From the NCBI GenBank assembly GCA_963662155.1, contig OY759266.1:57954010-58018009 (forward strand): a stretch of DNA of 64,000 nt, given 5' to 3'. The translations under genes were made by a program, and so were the position numbers. Source of the stretch: Lamellibrachia columna. Its lineage: Eukaryota; Annelida; Polychaeta; Sabellida; Siboglinidae. Below are positions 26,401 to 34,575 of this stretch, in pieces (positions within the stretch are counted from its first letter, which is position 1; the number at the start of each line of letters is the position of its first letter). A model generated the notes under the pieces. The model was not told the DNA's origin and ran no database searches. It worked only from the letters and a program-made list of their open reading frames with translations.

Positions 26401-29400
26401 TGTAGTCAGTTGTAAATAGAGTCTAGCCAGTACTATGCATGTGTAGTCTAAAGCTTTGTATATTTTTCCTATCTGTACACACTGCTGCAGGCCTCATGTA
26501 CATTACACATTGCACAGCACACATCTTAGAGTGCTGAAGACCTTGTGTTCACAACATTACACAGCACACATATCAGCATGGTGAACGCCTTGTGTTCACA
26601 ATATTACACAGTAGACATCTCAGTGTGCTGATGATCTTGTGTTCACAACATTACACAGCACACATCTCAGTGTGTTGAAAACCTTGTGTTCACAATATTA
26701 CACAGCACACATATCAGCATGCTGAAGACCTCGTGTTCACAACATTACACAGCACACATATTACTGTGCTGTAGGCCTTGTGTTCACAACATTACACAGT
26801 ACACATCTCAGTGTGCTGAAGACGTTGTGTTCACAACATTACACAGCACACATCTCAGTGTGCTGCAGGCCTTGTGTTCACAACATAACACAGCACGCAT
26901 CTTAGTGTGCTGAAGACCTTGTGTTCACAACATTACACAGCACACATCTCACTGTGAACAGCAGCAAGCCTTGTCCAGCCTTTGTAACATCAATAAATTG
27001 ATGGATTGCCCATTTACCAATCTACACAGTCGTCGGGTTGTTCACACAAACAGTTGGGATGTCTAGAACATTGTAGTGTCTACACAAATACGCATTTTGT
27101 TATGTTAATTAATCTAGATGTATTTCTTCAGCCAGTTAGTTTGTGTTGTTATTGCTGTGATTGGCTCAATGTGTTATTGGGGTTCGTAGAAACCACTTAG
27201 ACGCTTGCAATTAAATAAATGTGGTGTGTGATATATTGGTTAAACGTGTAATATACAGTGTTATGTGCAGGTGTACTGTGTCTCGTTCTTGTTGCCACGT
27301 GTCTGTGTATCACATACATGATACCAACATAAGACGGTTTATTTTTAGAGTAACATTTTCTATTTAAAGAATAAATCAGGGGAACCATAACAATTATGCC
27401 CAAAAATCTAAATGTTGTGAAAGCTGGTACATAAAACATGCAACTTTATTAGATTTGTCTGCGTAAGCAGCTGCAGTTAATAGCAGCTCTGTTTACATGT
27501 TTGAGGTTTGAACCAACCAGAAGTGCTTGTTTAATTTACATGACATCTTGTGTGCTTGCAGAAGCACATGTTACTGCCCTGTAATTGCAATGAATGGAGG
27601 ACACGAAACATTGTATAAATTTGTCAGCTTTCTTCCTAGTCTAATGAAGATGTTTGGTTGTGGCATTACAAATAAACATGTTTTGTATACATCCTTTAAT
27701 TGTATATGCCATTCAATGTAATGTGTAGTGGTTGCATTAAGTGCATAAACCTGCCACACTCTGTAGTGCTTGCTTACTGTTGACTATGCTAACATGTCCT
27801 ACCATGCTTGTGCTTTGGTTCTGTCCTGTTTGTTAGATAACACAACTAACCACCAGCTTGTGGTCATGGGTTGGTTTTGTTTACCCTACCCTGGTGTTAC
27901 CCTCCACCCTCTGTGTGTGTCAACATCCAACACGTCATGTATTCACTGTGTGATACCATCGATTCAAGTGGGGTGTGTTTGTAACTGTTTTGTGAATATT
28001 ATCATTAAGGCCTTTTATTTTTATTAGTTGGTTCACGGATAGGCCGACCAGATATTTTTCAATAAAAAAACCTGTTTACGTATTCATTGTGTCGTATTTT
28101 AACATGAACCATTTGTTAATTGTGCCCAAAGACAAGATTGTTATCATGTTAATCATGTATATACTTTAATATAATGTTGGTATTCAAGTTGTCAAGTGTC
28201 CCATTTTCAGCAAACTAGCTTTCAGTGGGAGTCTAACCAGACATTACCCTCCTGATCTTGGCTGAGCCTCATGGCCCAGTGGCACCATTTCACTGTTCAT
28301 TCACTAGATATCTCATGGCCCAGTGTCACCATTTCACTGTTCATTCACTAGATATCTCATGGCCCAGTGGCACCATTTCACTGTTCATTCACTAGGTATC
28401 TCATGGCCCAGTGGCACCATTTCACTATTCATTCACTAGGTATCTCATGGCCCAGTGGCACCATTTCACTGTTCATTCACTAGGTATCTCATGGCCCAGT
28501 GGCACCATTTCACTATTCATTCACTAGGTATCTCATGGCCCAGTGGCACCATTTCACTATTCATTCACTAGGTATCTCATGGCCCAGTGGAACCATTTCA
28601 CTGTTCATTCACTAGGTATCTCATGGCCCAGTGGAACCATTTCACTATTCATTCACTAGGTATCTCATGGCCCAGTGGAACCATTTCACTGTCCGTTCAC
28701 TAGGTATCTCATGGCCCAATGGCACCATTTCACTATTCATTCACTAGGTATCTCATGGCCCAGTGGCACCATTTCACTATTCATTCACTAGGTATCTCAT
28801 GGCCCAGTGGCACCATTTCACTATTCATTCACTAGATATCTCATGGCCCAGTGGCACCATTTCACTATTCATTCACTAGGTATCTCATGGCCCAGTGGAA
28901 CCATTTCACTGTTCATTCACTAGGTATCTCATGGCCCAGTGGAACCATTTCACTGTTCATTCACTAGGTATCTCATGGCCCAGTGGAACCATTTCACTAT
29001 TCATTCACTAGATATCTCATGGCCCAGTGGAACCATTTCACTATTCATTCACTAGGTATCTCATGGCCCAGTGGAACCATTTCACTGTTCATTCACTAGG
29101 TATCTCATGACCCAGCAGAACCATTTCACTATTCATTCACTAGGTATCTCATGGCCCAACAGAACCATTTCACTATTCATTCACTAGGTATCTCATGACC
29201 GAGCAGAACCATTTCACTGTTCATTCACTAGGTATCTCATGGCCCAGCTGAACCATTTCACTATTCATTCACTAGGTATCTCATGGCCCAGCGGAACCAT
29301 TTCACTGTTCATTCACTAGGTATCTCATGGCCCAGCGGAACCATTTCACTATTCATTCACTAGGTATCTCATGGCCCAGTGGAACCATTTACTGTTCATT

Positions 29401-32106
29401 CATTAGATATCTCATGGCCCAACAGAACCATTTCACTGTTCATTCACTAGGTATCTCATGGCCCAGTGGAACCATTTCACTGTTCATTCACTAGGTATCT
29501 CATGGCCCAACAGAACCATTTCACTGTTCATTCACTAGGTATCTCATGGCCCAACAGAACCATTTCACTATTCATTCACTAGGTATCTCATGGCCCAACA
29601 GAACCATTTCACTGTTCATTCACTAGGTATCTCATGGAGCAGTGGCACCATTTCACTGTTCATTCACTAGGTATCTCATGGCCCAACAGAACCATTTCAC
29701 TGTTCATTCACTAGGTATCTCATGGCCCAGTGGAACCATTTCACTGTTCATTCACTATGTATCTCATGGCCCAGTGGAACCATTTCACTGTTCATTCACT
29801 AGGTATCTCATGGCCCAGCGGAACCATTTCACTGTTCATTCACTTGGTATCTCATGGCCCACCGGAACCATTTCACTGTTCATTCACTTGGTATCTCATG
29901 GCCCAGTGGAACCATTTCACTATTCATTCACTAGGTATCTCATGGCCCAGTGGAACCATTTCACTGTTCATTCACTAGGTATCTCATGGCCTAGCGGAAC
30001 CATTTCACTATTCATTCACTATGTATCTCATGGCCCAGTGGAACCATTTCACTGTTCATTCACTAGGTATCTCATGGCCCAGCGGAACCATTTCACTGTT
30101 CATTCACTAGGTATCTCATGGCCCAGCGGAACCATTTCACTGTTCATTCACTAGGTATCTCATGGCCCAGTTGCACCATTTCACTGTTTATTCACTAGGT
30201 ATTGTTACCAAACTCATCAGAAGCAAATTATGAACAAAATTACTGACATTGCGTTATTAAATACACTTGTGTTAGTTTAGTCAATAATGTATATTGCATT
30301 TATGTAGGATTTCTTTGTAGATATAGAACAACAACCTGCCTAACTCGGGCCCAGAGACAACGACCCATTTTTTAGTTAAAGAAAATCCATAAACCAACTA
30401 ATAAAAAATAAAAGGCCTAACTTGAGACTGAAAATCATGTAAGCCAAGAGGTTATGGTGTCTGTAGGATAGTTTTGTGTACATTGTAAATGCTAGGCTGT
30501 AATTTGTAAAGTTATTCTGAACAATTCAGATTAATTTATTAATTGAGGGCGCATGTGATAAAACAGTAGCACTGGTGATGAATTTAAAAGATGTGATGGT
30601 GAAAAATTAAATTTTTTAAATGGGGCCAGATTTATTTTTATCAAACAATGGTCTTCCACCTGGTTTTGACATTTACTTTTAAGTGAACTAAGTTTGATCT
30701 CTGGAGGGATCAAGACATGCGTGCACACCGACAGCGTTTGGTTGTGCGCGGCTCACGTCTGTGTTCACTGTTTGGTTTGTTTGCTCACACATGTTGCTTC
30801 CTCTATCCCCGCTGTAGCCATAGACTTCCACCAGACGGCTGTCTCGGCCTCCCAGCCGCATTCCGCCCACACCAACTGCTTCCACGTTGCAAGCTCCAGC
30901 GACAAGCCAACTGCACTCACCACTGGCCTGAGTCTTGCCCATCAAACACTCATTGTTCCGCTAACATCGCCTCCTCTGGCGTCCACTCTGTCGTCCACTA
31001 CTGGCTGCAGTAATCGGTCATCAAACAGGTCAAGCAGTTGCAGCCACCAGCAAGAGGCGAAGATGGACATAGAACAGATGAGTGTTGACAGTGGGGTGAG
31101 TTGTGGCACAGACTTCAGTAAGGCAGCCAAGACGGAGCAGAAGGACAGAAGTGTGGTGAGAAGCACCGATAACCTTGCCAGTTGTGTGTCACCCTCGAGC
31201 CCAACTAGTCTGCAGCTCGGTGGCTCCACCCCAAACATTGCACCGCAGCACAGTTATCACAGTGACCTGTACAACACAGCATTTGCCTTGCACTCTCTCA
31301 GTAGTGTCGGGGGCTGGACAGACTATCTCAGTCAGGCCCGCTCGCTCTGGGATGGATGTCTGCGTCAACAGCTGGATGTTGATGAAGGCGCAATGACCGG
31401 TAAAAGGGATGACGATGACCGAGGCACAGAAAGAGGGGCATCCAATGGGGCTGTCAACCCCGTGGAGGCAGTGAGGGTAGGAGGGGTGAAGACAGGTAGG
31501 AGGCTGTTTGTTCAACACCCTCGGCTTGCTAGTTGCTGCTGCTGCTGTTGTCGGTGGTGTTGATACTGCTGTTGTCTGTTGATTGACACCCATGCTGCTG
31601 TTGTTGTTTTCCCTGCTGTTGTTGGAGTGACTGTTTTCCCTGCTGCTCCCACTTCCCCTGCCTAACCTCCCCTCCCTCTCGTTAAAGGTGTCACTGAGCC
31701 CGTTATCTGGGCAGTCTCCTTCCCCTCTCAGGCTTGGCTTCTAGGGTCAGTAAAACTCACTGGTGTAGTTGTGTATTCGTGGCAAGCAGGTTACAGAGTG
31801 TAGGTAGACCAAACAACCAGTTGTGTGTCACTCAGTCATTCTTCTGGTATTACATCATCAAAAGCTGGATTTCAGCCACATTTCACTTTCAGCCTGTACG
31901 GCAGCTGCGAGAGAGACAACCATGTTTACAGATCCTACCAATCTTTTCCACTTAAAAAGAAAAAGCATGCTGCATAAATTTGTCGTAACTTTCTGGTGAA
32001 TCCTGTCAACTGCATGTATGTTAATATAGATTTTCTTATGAACACAGTTATTAAGTTTACTTATTTTGCTGTATGTCTTTTATGCAGTATGGTTTTTCAA
32101 AAGATT

Positions 32107-32137
<31 letters not shown>

Positions 32138-34575
32138 GTGTTTTACAAGTATTTATTTGTCAAAGGTTTGACATAAGGGTCTCTGATAAAGGTTTGACAT
32201 AAGGGTCTCTGATAAAGGGTAAAGATGACACAAACTTACTTTTCTATGCTCCCAGTTGGACAGTTGGACAGTTGGACAGTTGGACAGTTGTAGCACAAAT
32301 AAGCACCCACAGATGATGCAAGAAATTTCATGAGTATATTTTTGGTGTATATAATTATGATGATTTTTGTGGTAACGTTGCTACCAAGAGCTGCATATGT
32401 GCAGCAACAGGCTGTACACAACATTGTGTATGTGATACAACTGGTTGTACATAATGGTTCATATGTGGTACAACTGATTGTACACAGCATTTCACATACA
32501 ACTGGCTGTACAGAAATAATTAATTGTTGGACTGTGTAAACCAATTACTTCCTTGTTCACTGGACACCTGGAGTTTGTGGCTTTGGTTGGCAATCTTGTT
32601 CAATATTGTTCAATATTGTTCAGTCTTGTTTAATATTTTTCAGTCTTGTTCAATGAAAAAGTAAAGAATTGTGTGGCTAATGTTTACAAATTATCCAAAA
32701 TACCTACATTTATTTAGATATGCATAAAATACACCATTGTAAGAGTTTCCAGTGAAACAGTGATGTCTGACCATACTGTGCATGCTGATATCATATCGTG
32801 CATGCTTGCGTTCGTGTGTTGGAAGGAAAAGTTTTGGATTATCAAAATTGTGACTCTATTCAAAGAGACAGGAAGTTCTGTGCTGAAGTGTTTACTGTGT
32901 TAAAGATGCCTCGCTAGTCATGTAGCCAAGTGCTTGCAGCCAGACTGATTATGTGATCAAGTGCTTGCAGCCAGACTGATTATGTGATCAAGTGCTTGCA
33001 GCCAGACTGATTATGTGATCAAGTGCTTGCAGCCAAGCTGATATAAGACAAAATGCTTGCAGCCAGACTGATTCTTTGATGAAGTGCTCATGGACAGACT
33101 GATTATTTGATGAAGTGCCTGTAACCAGGCTGATTCTTGGATGAAGTGCTTGTAGCCAGGCTTATTATTTGATGAAGTGCTTGTAGCCAGGCTGATTATT
33201 TGATGAAGTGCCCTTAGCCAAGCTGATTCTTTGATGAAGTCCTAGTAGCCAGGCTGTTCCTGTAACAAAGTGCTTCAGTGTTGATTGACTGCTGACAAGA
33301 TGACATCGTGTTGACAGAGGAGGACTTCCTGTGCGGAGGGTGCACTGACTCCCCCAAGACAACCCCTCCCAGTACCCTCAACAGTGCCCCTGCTGAAGGG
33401 GGTTATCATGATATTGAACTAACTGCCGTCACTGAGCCCCTCATGGTGGTCTTACCTTCGTATTCCCCTGGCCCAGCTGGCGAGGCAACTAACCCATTCA
33501 CTGAAGGGTAAGTCAATGGTATCTTAAACAGGGGCATTTATTAAGCAAAATCTTTAGTTAGGTCATTAAATCTTAGCGGTTGTAACCGTTGATTCAAGTT
33601 CCCAAACTTGTACGGACCAGATTGACTGGTCCTGTGCCAATGAGTTATTGTATTGGTATCTGATGTGCAGGAGTGGTTTGCACTGTGTAACATGTAGCAT
33701 TCACCTAATTTTTATCTCACCCTCTTTTTGGCATTACTTTATAGTCAAGGTCTTCTGCGTTTTAATGTGTGTTATTTTAGAGCTTATGGTTCTTTCAAAT
33801 CTTGCTGTATTTATCAAACTACCTTAAATTTAATTAATGTATAATGTGACAAGTCACAGTATGTTAGTAACCTGTGGATAGAGGACACATCAAGCCCACT
33901 CACTCAACATCTCTTGATGGAGATTTCATTAAATGTATAATTAAAGAGCATCCTATTCAATCTGTTAACCCTGTCCCTTGTTGTAGAACCAGTGCAGCTC
34001 GCAGCCCAAGGACAATTAGACATGGAGTTAAGAAGCCAGCCCCTATGCCACCAGGCGTGATGCTCACCCCTGATAAGGCCACCGGATCTACAGAGGGTGG
34101 GGTGCATTCCTCAATCAGCAGTGAAGAAGCCCTAGAAAGGTCACCCAGTGAGAAACCCCCCTTGCCCGACCGACCAAATGCACCCCCTCCCGCACCTCCA
34201 GAGAAGCCCTCACTAGCCAAAGTGGACCCACATTGTAAATCTGCCAACGGTATGAGTAGCCCTCGCCCCGACAGACCTAGAGGACCACCGCCAGAGAGAC
34301 CACCCGGTCCATTGCCGGAGCGCCCCCACGACAGGCCAATGGTGGCACCTCCTGAGCGTCCACAGTCCACATCATCAGAACAGCCACCTGGTGGCCAGCG
34401 TAGCAGCAAGCCACCGCCTCGTCCGATGCCACCGCCACGTGGCTCACATAAAGACACTCCAAAAGTACCATTGCCACCAGGTGGCAGTACAACAGATGAA
34501 GCTGCGCCTCCTGTACTGGAACGTAAGGAGAGCAATGAATGTTCATCACCTGTGCCTGAGGAAACGCATCTCTAG
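4675..34575 (+). CDS. ARHGAP17: BAR-RhoGAP protein, ARHGAP17/ARHGAP44 (RICH/nadrin) family; 5' end outside the window
   Basis: A Rho-family GTPase-activating protein that binds curved membranes through a BAR domain and stimulates GTP hydrolysis on Cdc42/Rac through a RhoGAP domain. Family members act at cell junctions, endocytic sites and the actin cortex. Exons: 4675-4816, 5456-5532, 7797-7908, 12653-12729, 13697-13808, 14098-14166, 14325-14406, 14859-14986, 17673-17720, 18295-18358, 18672-18756, 19309-19383, 20875-20991, 23806-23885, 30818-31495, 33318-33507, 33987-34575. Phases agree at every junction, giving 907 residues plus a split first codon. Domain order is BAR (about 1-235), RhoGAP (about 240-420), Ser/Thr-rich linker and Pro-rich tail ending in a PDZ-type ligand. 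One missing upstream exon (about 20 residues in vertebrate relatives) would complete it. The symbol stands for the whole ARHGAP17/44/SH3BP1 group; a single invertebrate gene could be ancestral to all three. Confidence 0.93.
5545..7480. repeat. 45-bp minisatellite, about 43 copies, starting 11-12 bp after a 5' splice site
   Basis: A tandem 45-bp unit containing cttttaaatagctttgtgta, with a few diagnostic variants (tagaca/tacaca, gcggtgtaca/gtggtgtgca) that alternate in blocks. It fills the intron between exons B and C. The array begins just behind the donor of exon B (gtgaga at 5533). The exon end and the array edge share gcttctag as an 8-bp direct repeat across the donor. The 45-bp period keeps a 647-codon frame open on the minus strand, repeating 15 residues. 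I treat this as a by-product of period and composition. Confidence 0.95.
7909..8209. other. Intronic spacer before the 23-bp array
   Basis: Unique sequence between the donor of exon C (gttagt at 7909) and the large minisatellite. No element is recognised. A 22-bp direct duplication (catgggagagagtgcaccag) lies in the preceding intron at about 7521-7564. Confidence 0.5.
8210..12375. repeat. 23-bp minisatellite, about 180 copies, with higher-order structure
   Basis: An array of a 23-bp unit (gtggtggtctcagtatggca plus gta), with a 20-bp deletion variant (gtggtgtcaatatggcagta) and a cttcg variant. The cttcg variant recurs at 8758, 8985, 9212, 9439, 9643, 9893 and 10120. The spacings are 227, 227, 227, 204, 250 and 227 bp, so nine 23-mers plus one 20-mer form a higher-order unit that gains or loses single monomers. 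After about 10460 the array switches to ggcaggtggtggt-type monomers, and it ends in diverged gatgg monomers. It lies in the intron between exons C and D. Confidence 0.96.
13062..13173. repeat. Trinucleotide-type (CAA/CAT/CAC) repeat
   Basis: A CAN-type microsatellite made of catcaacaacat and catcaccaacat blocks. It lies at the edge of the minus-strand LINE ORF1 remnant and seems to have expanded inside or beside it. Confidence 0.85.
13180..13615 (-). mobile_element. LINE ORF1 fragment (SGNH/esterase-like segment), decayed
   Basis: Read on the minus strand it encodes VYVGDSIVKNKGDDMVVCFP followed by GAKIVDITERVK. This matches the esterase-like ORF1 domain of CR1-type non-LTR retrotransposons and the equivalent part of the LINE at 40.7 kb (VNRGDDITVCLPGAKIEDI). 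It is short, has no flanking endonuclease or RT, and is broken by stops and by the CAN repeat. It sits in the intron between exons D and E. Confidence 0.65.
13809..14097. other. Short intron between exons E and F
   Basis: Unique AT-rich intron with a gtaggc donor at 13809 and a cttgtag acceptor. Nothing else is recognised. Confidence 0.5.
14463..14580 (+). mobile_element. Small diverged LINE RT C-terminal fragment
   Basis: The sequence gtttgacaacactagagaca, with the following agaagattaagaatagaccc and aatagaagtatgtttaaa, aligns to the RT C-terminal segment (GLTTLETRRLRGDQIEVFK) of the LINEs at 16.4-17.6, 39.7-40.4 and 43.6 kb. Many substitutions show it is old. It lies in the intron between exons G and H. 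Confidence 0.6.
14859..23885 (+). CDS. ARHGAP17: RhoGAP-domain exons H-N
   Basis: Exons 14859-14986, 17673-17720, 18295-18358, 18672-18756, 19309-19383, 20875-20991 and 23806-23885 encode residues 224-422. The catalytic signature is complete. GLFRIAGSASRLKKLK carries the arginine finger (R270, the Arg of GLFR). LKQYLRELPEPLM (K307, R311) gives the conserved Lys and Arg. NIAIVIGPNLLW (N387) gives the conserved Asn near the GTPase interface. PVYGLALEEHL opens the domain. The protein should therefore be an active GAP. Three of these exons (H, L, M) have 3' ends that seeded minisatellites carrying copies of their own donor site, and exon K is followed at +3 by another array. Confidence 0.94.
14952..15900. 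repeat. 50-bp minisatellite built from the exon H tail plus its 5' splice site, about 18 copies
   Basis: Each 50-bp unit contains about 35 bp of exon H (tgctccacatagacatggag plus gaggag), the donor gtaggt, and about 9 bp of intron. The true exon end (14986) is the first, slightly diverged member (cacgtaggc against cacatagac). All later units keep an intact GAG|gtaggt except the last (gtagtt). Splicing at a later copy would read E-V-G-P-A-P-C-L-R-C-S-T then a stop. The antisense frames open through the array are period artefacts. Confidence 0.95.
15901..16419. other. Intronic stretch between the 50-bp array and a LINE
   Basis: Mostly unique. At 16300-16370 a 23-bp unit occurs three times (gaacaacactaccatggtat...), each copy carrying the 10-bp palindrome taccatggta. 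No exon is recognised. Confidence 0.6.
16420..17635 (-). mobile_element. 5'-truncated CR1-like LINE (RT domain to 3' end)
   Basis: On the minus strand, 17627-17004 reads through RT motifs: LDFQKAFDKVPH, GVPQGSVLGPILFLIYINDL and the catalytic FADD (residues 97-100 of that frame). After frameshifts, the C-terminal LERIQRRATKMI and RTRGH region follows, ending RRAGYK and stop at 16533. The 3' end (plus-strand 16438-16457) is two copies of the 10-mer aacaagattt, as CR1/L2 elements often end in short tandem repeats. It is truncated in the RT domain, so it cannot move by itself. Its 5' edge lies only about 40 bp from the acceptor of exon I. Confidence 0.85.
17721..18294. other. Unique intron between exons I and J
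   Basis: Donor gtatgt at 17721 and acceptor ccag at 18294. AT-rich sequence with no recognised feature. Confidence 0.5.
18553..18628 (-). mobile_element. LINE 3'-end remnant
   Basis: aacaagattgaacaagattg followed by gtcatgcaagggaaaaggtc and a diverged ccagatgg...aagaagctactggat. This is the same order and orientation as the 3' tail of the minus-strand LINE at 16438-16525, at perhaps 75% identity by eye. It is an extreme 5' truncation, between exons J and K. Confidence 0.6.
18757..18985. repeat. 24-bp tandem repeat starting at the donor of exon K
   Basis: About 9 imperfect copies of a 24-bp unit (gtacttggtagggctcattt plus atgg). The first unit overlaps the 5' splice site itself (gtgagtactcagtaggactc), so the array starts at intron position +3 to +4. 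Variants with gtgcactctctagggctcat are interspersed. Confidence 0.9.
18986..19308. other. Intron remainder before exon L
   Basis: Unique sequence leading to the acceptor cctgttttgtag of exon L. No other feature seen. Confidence 0.5.
19370..20480. repeat. 113-bp minisatellite carrying the exon L 3' end and donor, about 10 copies
   Basis: Units start at 19371, 19484, 19597, 19710, 19823, 19936, 20049, 20162 (112 bp), 20274 and 20387. Each holds tacaataacttgag|gtgaga, which is the last 14 bases of exon L and its donor, followed by about 99 bp of intron. The first copy is the real exon-intron junction at 19383. One copy lost a G (cttgagtgagac near 20170), which damages that pseudo-donor. Identity between units is very high, suggesting recent expansion or homogenisation. 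Confidence 0.95.
20481..20874. other. Intron remainder with a 48-bp direct duplication
   Basis: Unique sequence except for two adjacent copies of gaagataacgacatactttt plus acatgtacagtagggca at about 20732-20816. It ends in the acceptor cttgtttcag of exon M. Confidence 0.6.
20948..23480. repeat. 55-bp minisatellite built from the exon M tail plus its 5' splice site, about 45 copies
   Basis: The unit is 44 bp of exon M (attgtgataggccccaactt through gggtgataacag) plus 11 bp of intron including the donor gtcagt. The first member is the true exon end at 20991. Most units keep aacag|gtcagt; variants are gtcgat, gtcaat and aacatgtcag. Differences at the gg/gt/cg/tg dinucleotide before cccaactt mark subfamilies distributed along the array. 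Use of any later donor would reach an in-frame TGA (ccc ggg tga) in the first added unit. This exon encodes the conserved GPNLLW segment of the RhoGAP fold. Confidence 0.96.
23886..25309. other. First part of the 6.9-kb intron between exons N and O
   Basis: AT-rich (especially 24300-25250) with no recognised element or exon. Donor gtaagt at 23886. Confidence 0.5.
25310..25590. repeat. Diverged 21-bp tandem repeat
   Basis: Imperfect 21-bp units (gtgaccccatggctgtctgg and gtagccctgtggctgtcagg types) about 13 times, with poor conservation at the 3' end (ctccctcaggtagccc). The open frame across it on the minus strand follows from the period of 21. Confidence 0.8.
25591..26494. other. Intronic, nothing recognised
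   Basis: Unique AT-rich sequence. A short direct repeat 'aggaccactgt(g/a)aacatttaa' lies near 25920-25970. Confidence 0.45.
26495..26957. repeat. 47-bp minisatellite, about 10 copies
   Basis: Units of 47 bp containing cttgtgttcacaacattaca followed by cagcacacatctcagtgtgctgaagac. Spacing was checked at 26542, 26589 and 26636. It lies in the intron between exons N and O. Confidence 0.93.
26958..28007. other. Intronic, nothing recognised
   Basis: Unique AT-rich sequence. No exon-like block with conserved residues was seen on either strand. Confidence 0.45.
28008..30418. mobile_element. Candidate non-autonomous DNA element with about 33-bp inverted ends enclosing a minisatellite
   Basis: Left end ggccttttatttttattagt plus tggttcacggat (28010-28040). 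The right end, reverse-complemented from 30387-30417, reads ggccttttattttttattag plus ttggtttatggat. They agree except for one inserted T and about two substitutions. The 2.35 kb between them is mostly the 44-bp array at 28262-30200. No transposase frame is present. An alternative is two unrelated inverted copies of one repeat. Target-site duplication is unclear (attaa on the left, gttag on the right after reversal). Confidence 0.5.
28262..30200. repeat. 44-bp minisatellite, about 43 copies
   Basis: Units of 44 bp (atctcatggcccagtggcac plus catttcactgttcattcactaggt). Variants agtggcacc, agtggaacc, agcggaacc and aacagaacc occur in blocks along the array, suggesting local duplication waves. It is enclosed by the inverted repeats at 28.01 and 30.4 kb. 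Confidence 0.96.
30201..30817. other. Intron end before exon O
   Basis: Contains the right inverted repeat (30387-30418). Otherwise unique, with the acceptor tatccccgctgtag of exon O at 30817. Confidence 0.5.
30818..34575 (+). CDS. ARHGAP17: C-terminal tail exons O-Q of the RhoGAP protein
   Basis: Exons 30818-31495, 33318-33507 and 33987-34575 encode residues 423-907. Exon O is a Ser/Thr-rich, poorly conserved linker (226 codons). Exon P continues it. Exon Q starts near TIRHGVKKPAPMPPG, matching the family's basic/proline block before its SH3-binding region. It continues as a chain of Pro-rich repeats (PDRPRGPPPERPPGPLPERP type) that should bind SH3 domains. It ends E-T-H-L, a class I PDZ ligand like the family's usual C-terminus. 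Junction phases 1/1/2 agree only with a donor at 31496 (gtagga), not with the other GT sites around 31471-31480. The minus-strand frame at 33957-34535 is a shadow of exon Q. Confidence 0.88.
31496..32929. other. Intron between exons O and P, with small repeats
   Basis: No exon seen. At about 31540-31640 there are CTG-rich stretches. At 32108-32138 an (AT)n microsatellite. At 32162-32218 a duplicated 27-bp block (aaaggtttgacataagggtc...). At 32253-32292 a 9-bp repeat (cagttggac) about 4 times. At 32590-32655 a 10-bp repeat of caatattgtt/cagtcttgtt type. Confidence 0.6.
32930..33270. repeat. 31-bp minisatellite, about 11 diverging copies
   Basis: Units of about 31 bp (gtgcttgcagccagactgat plus tatgtgatcaa). 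They are nearly identical at the start and increasingly diverged toward the 3' end, which lies about 50 bp from the acceptor of exon P. Confidence 0.88.
33508..33986. other. Intron between exons P and Q
   Basis: Unique AT-rich intron with gtaagt donor and cttgttgtag acceptor. An ATG-initiated frame runs from 33874 into exon Q. That upstream segment is intronic because the phase-2 acceptor at 33987 fits exon P. Confidence 0.7.

Noticed and set aside
31189..31593. 134-codon minus-strand ORF
   Set aside because: Overlaps exon O antisense; no recognisable domain.
33957..34535. 192-codon minus-strand ORF (Gly-rich)
   Set aside because: Antisense shadow of the proline-rich exon Q.
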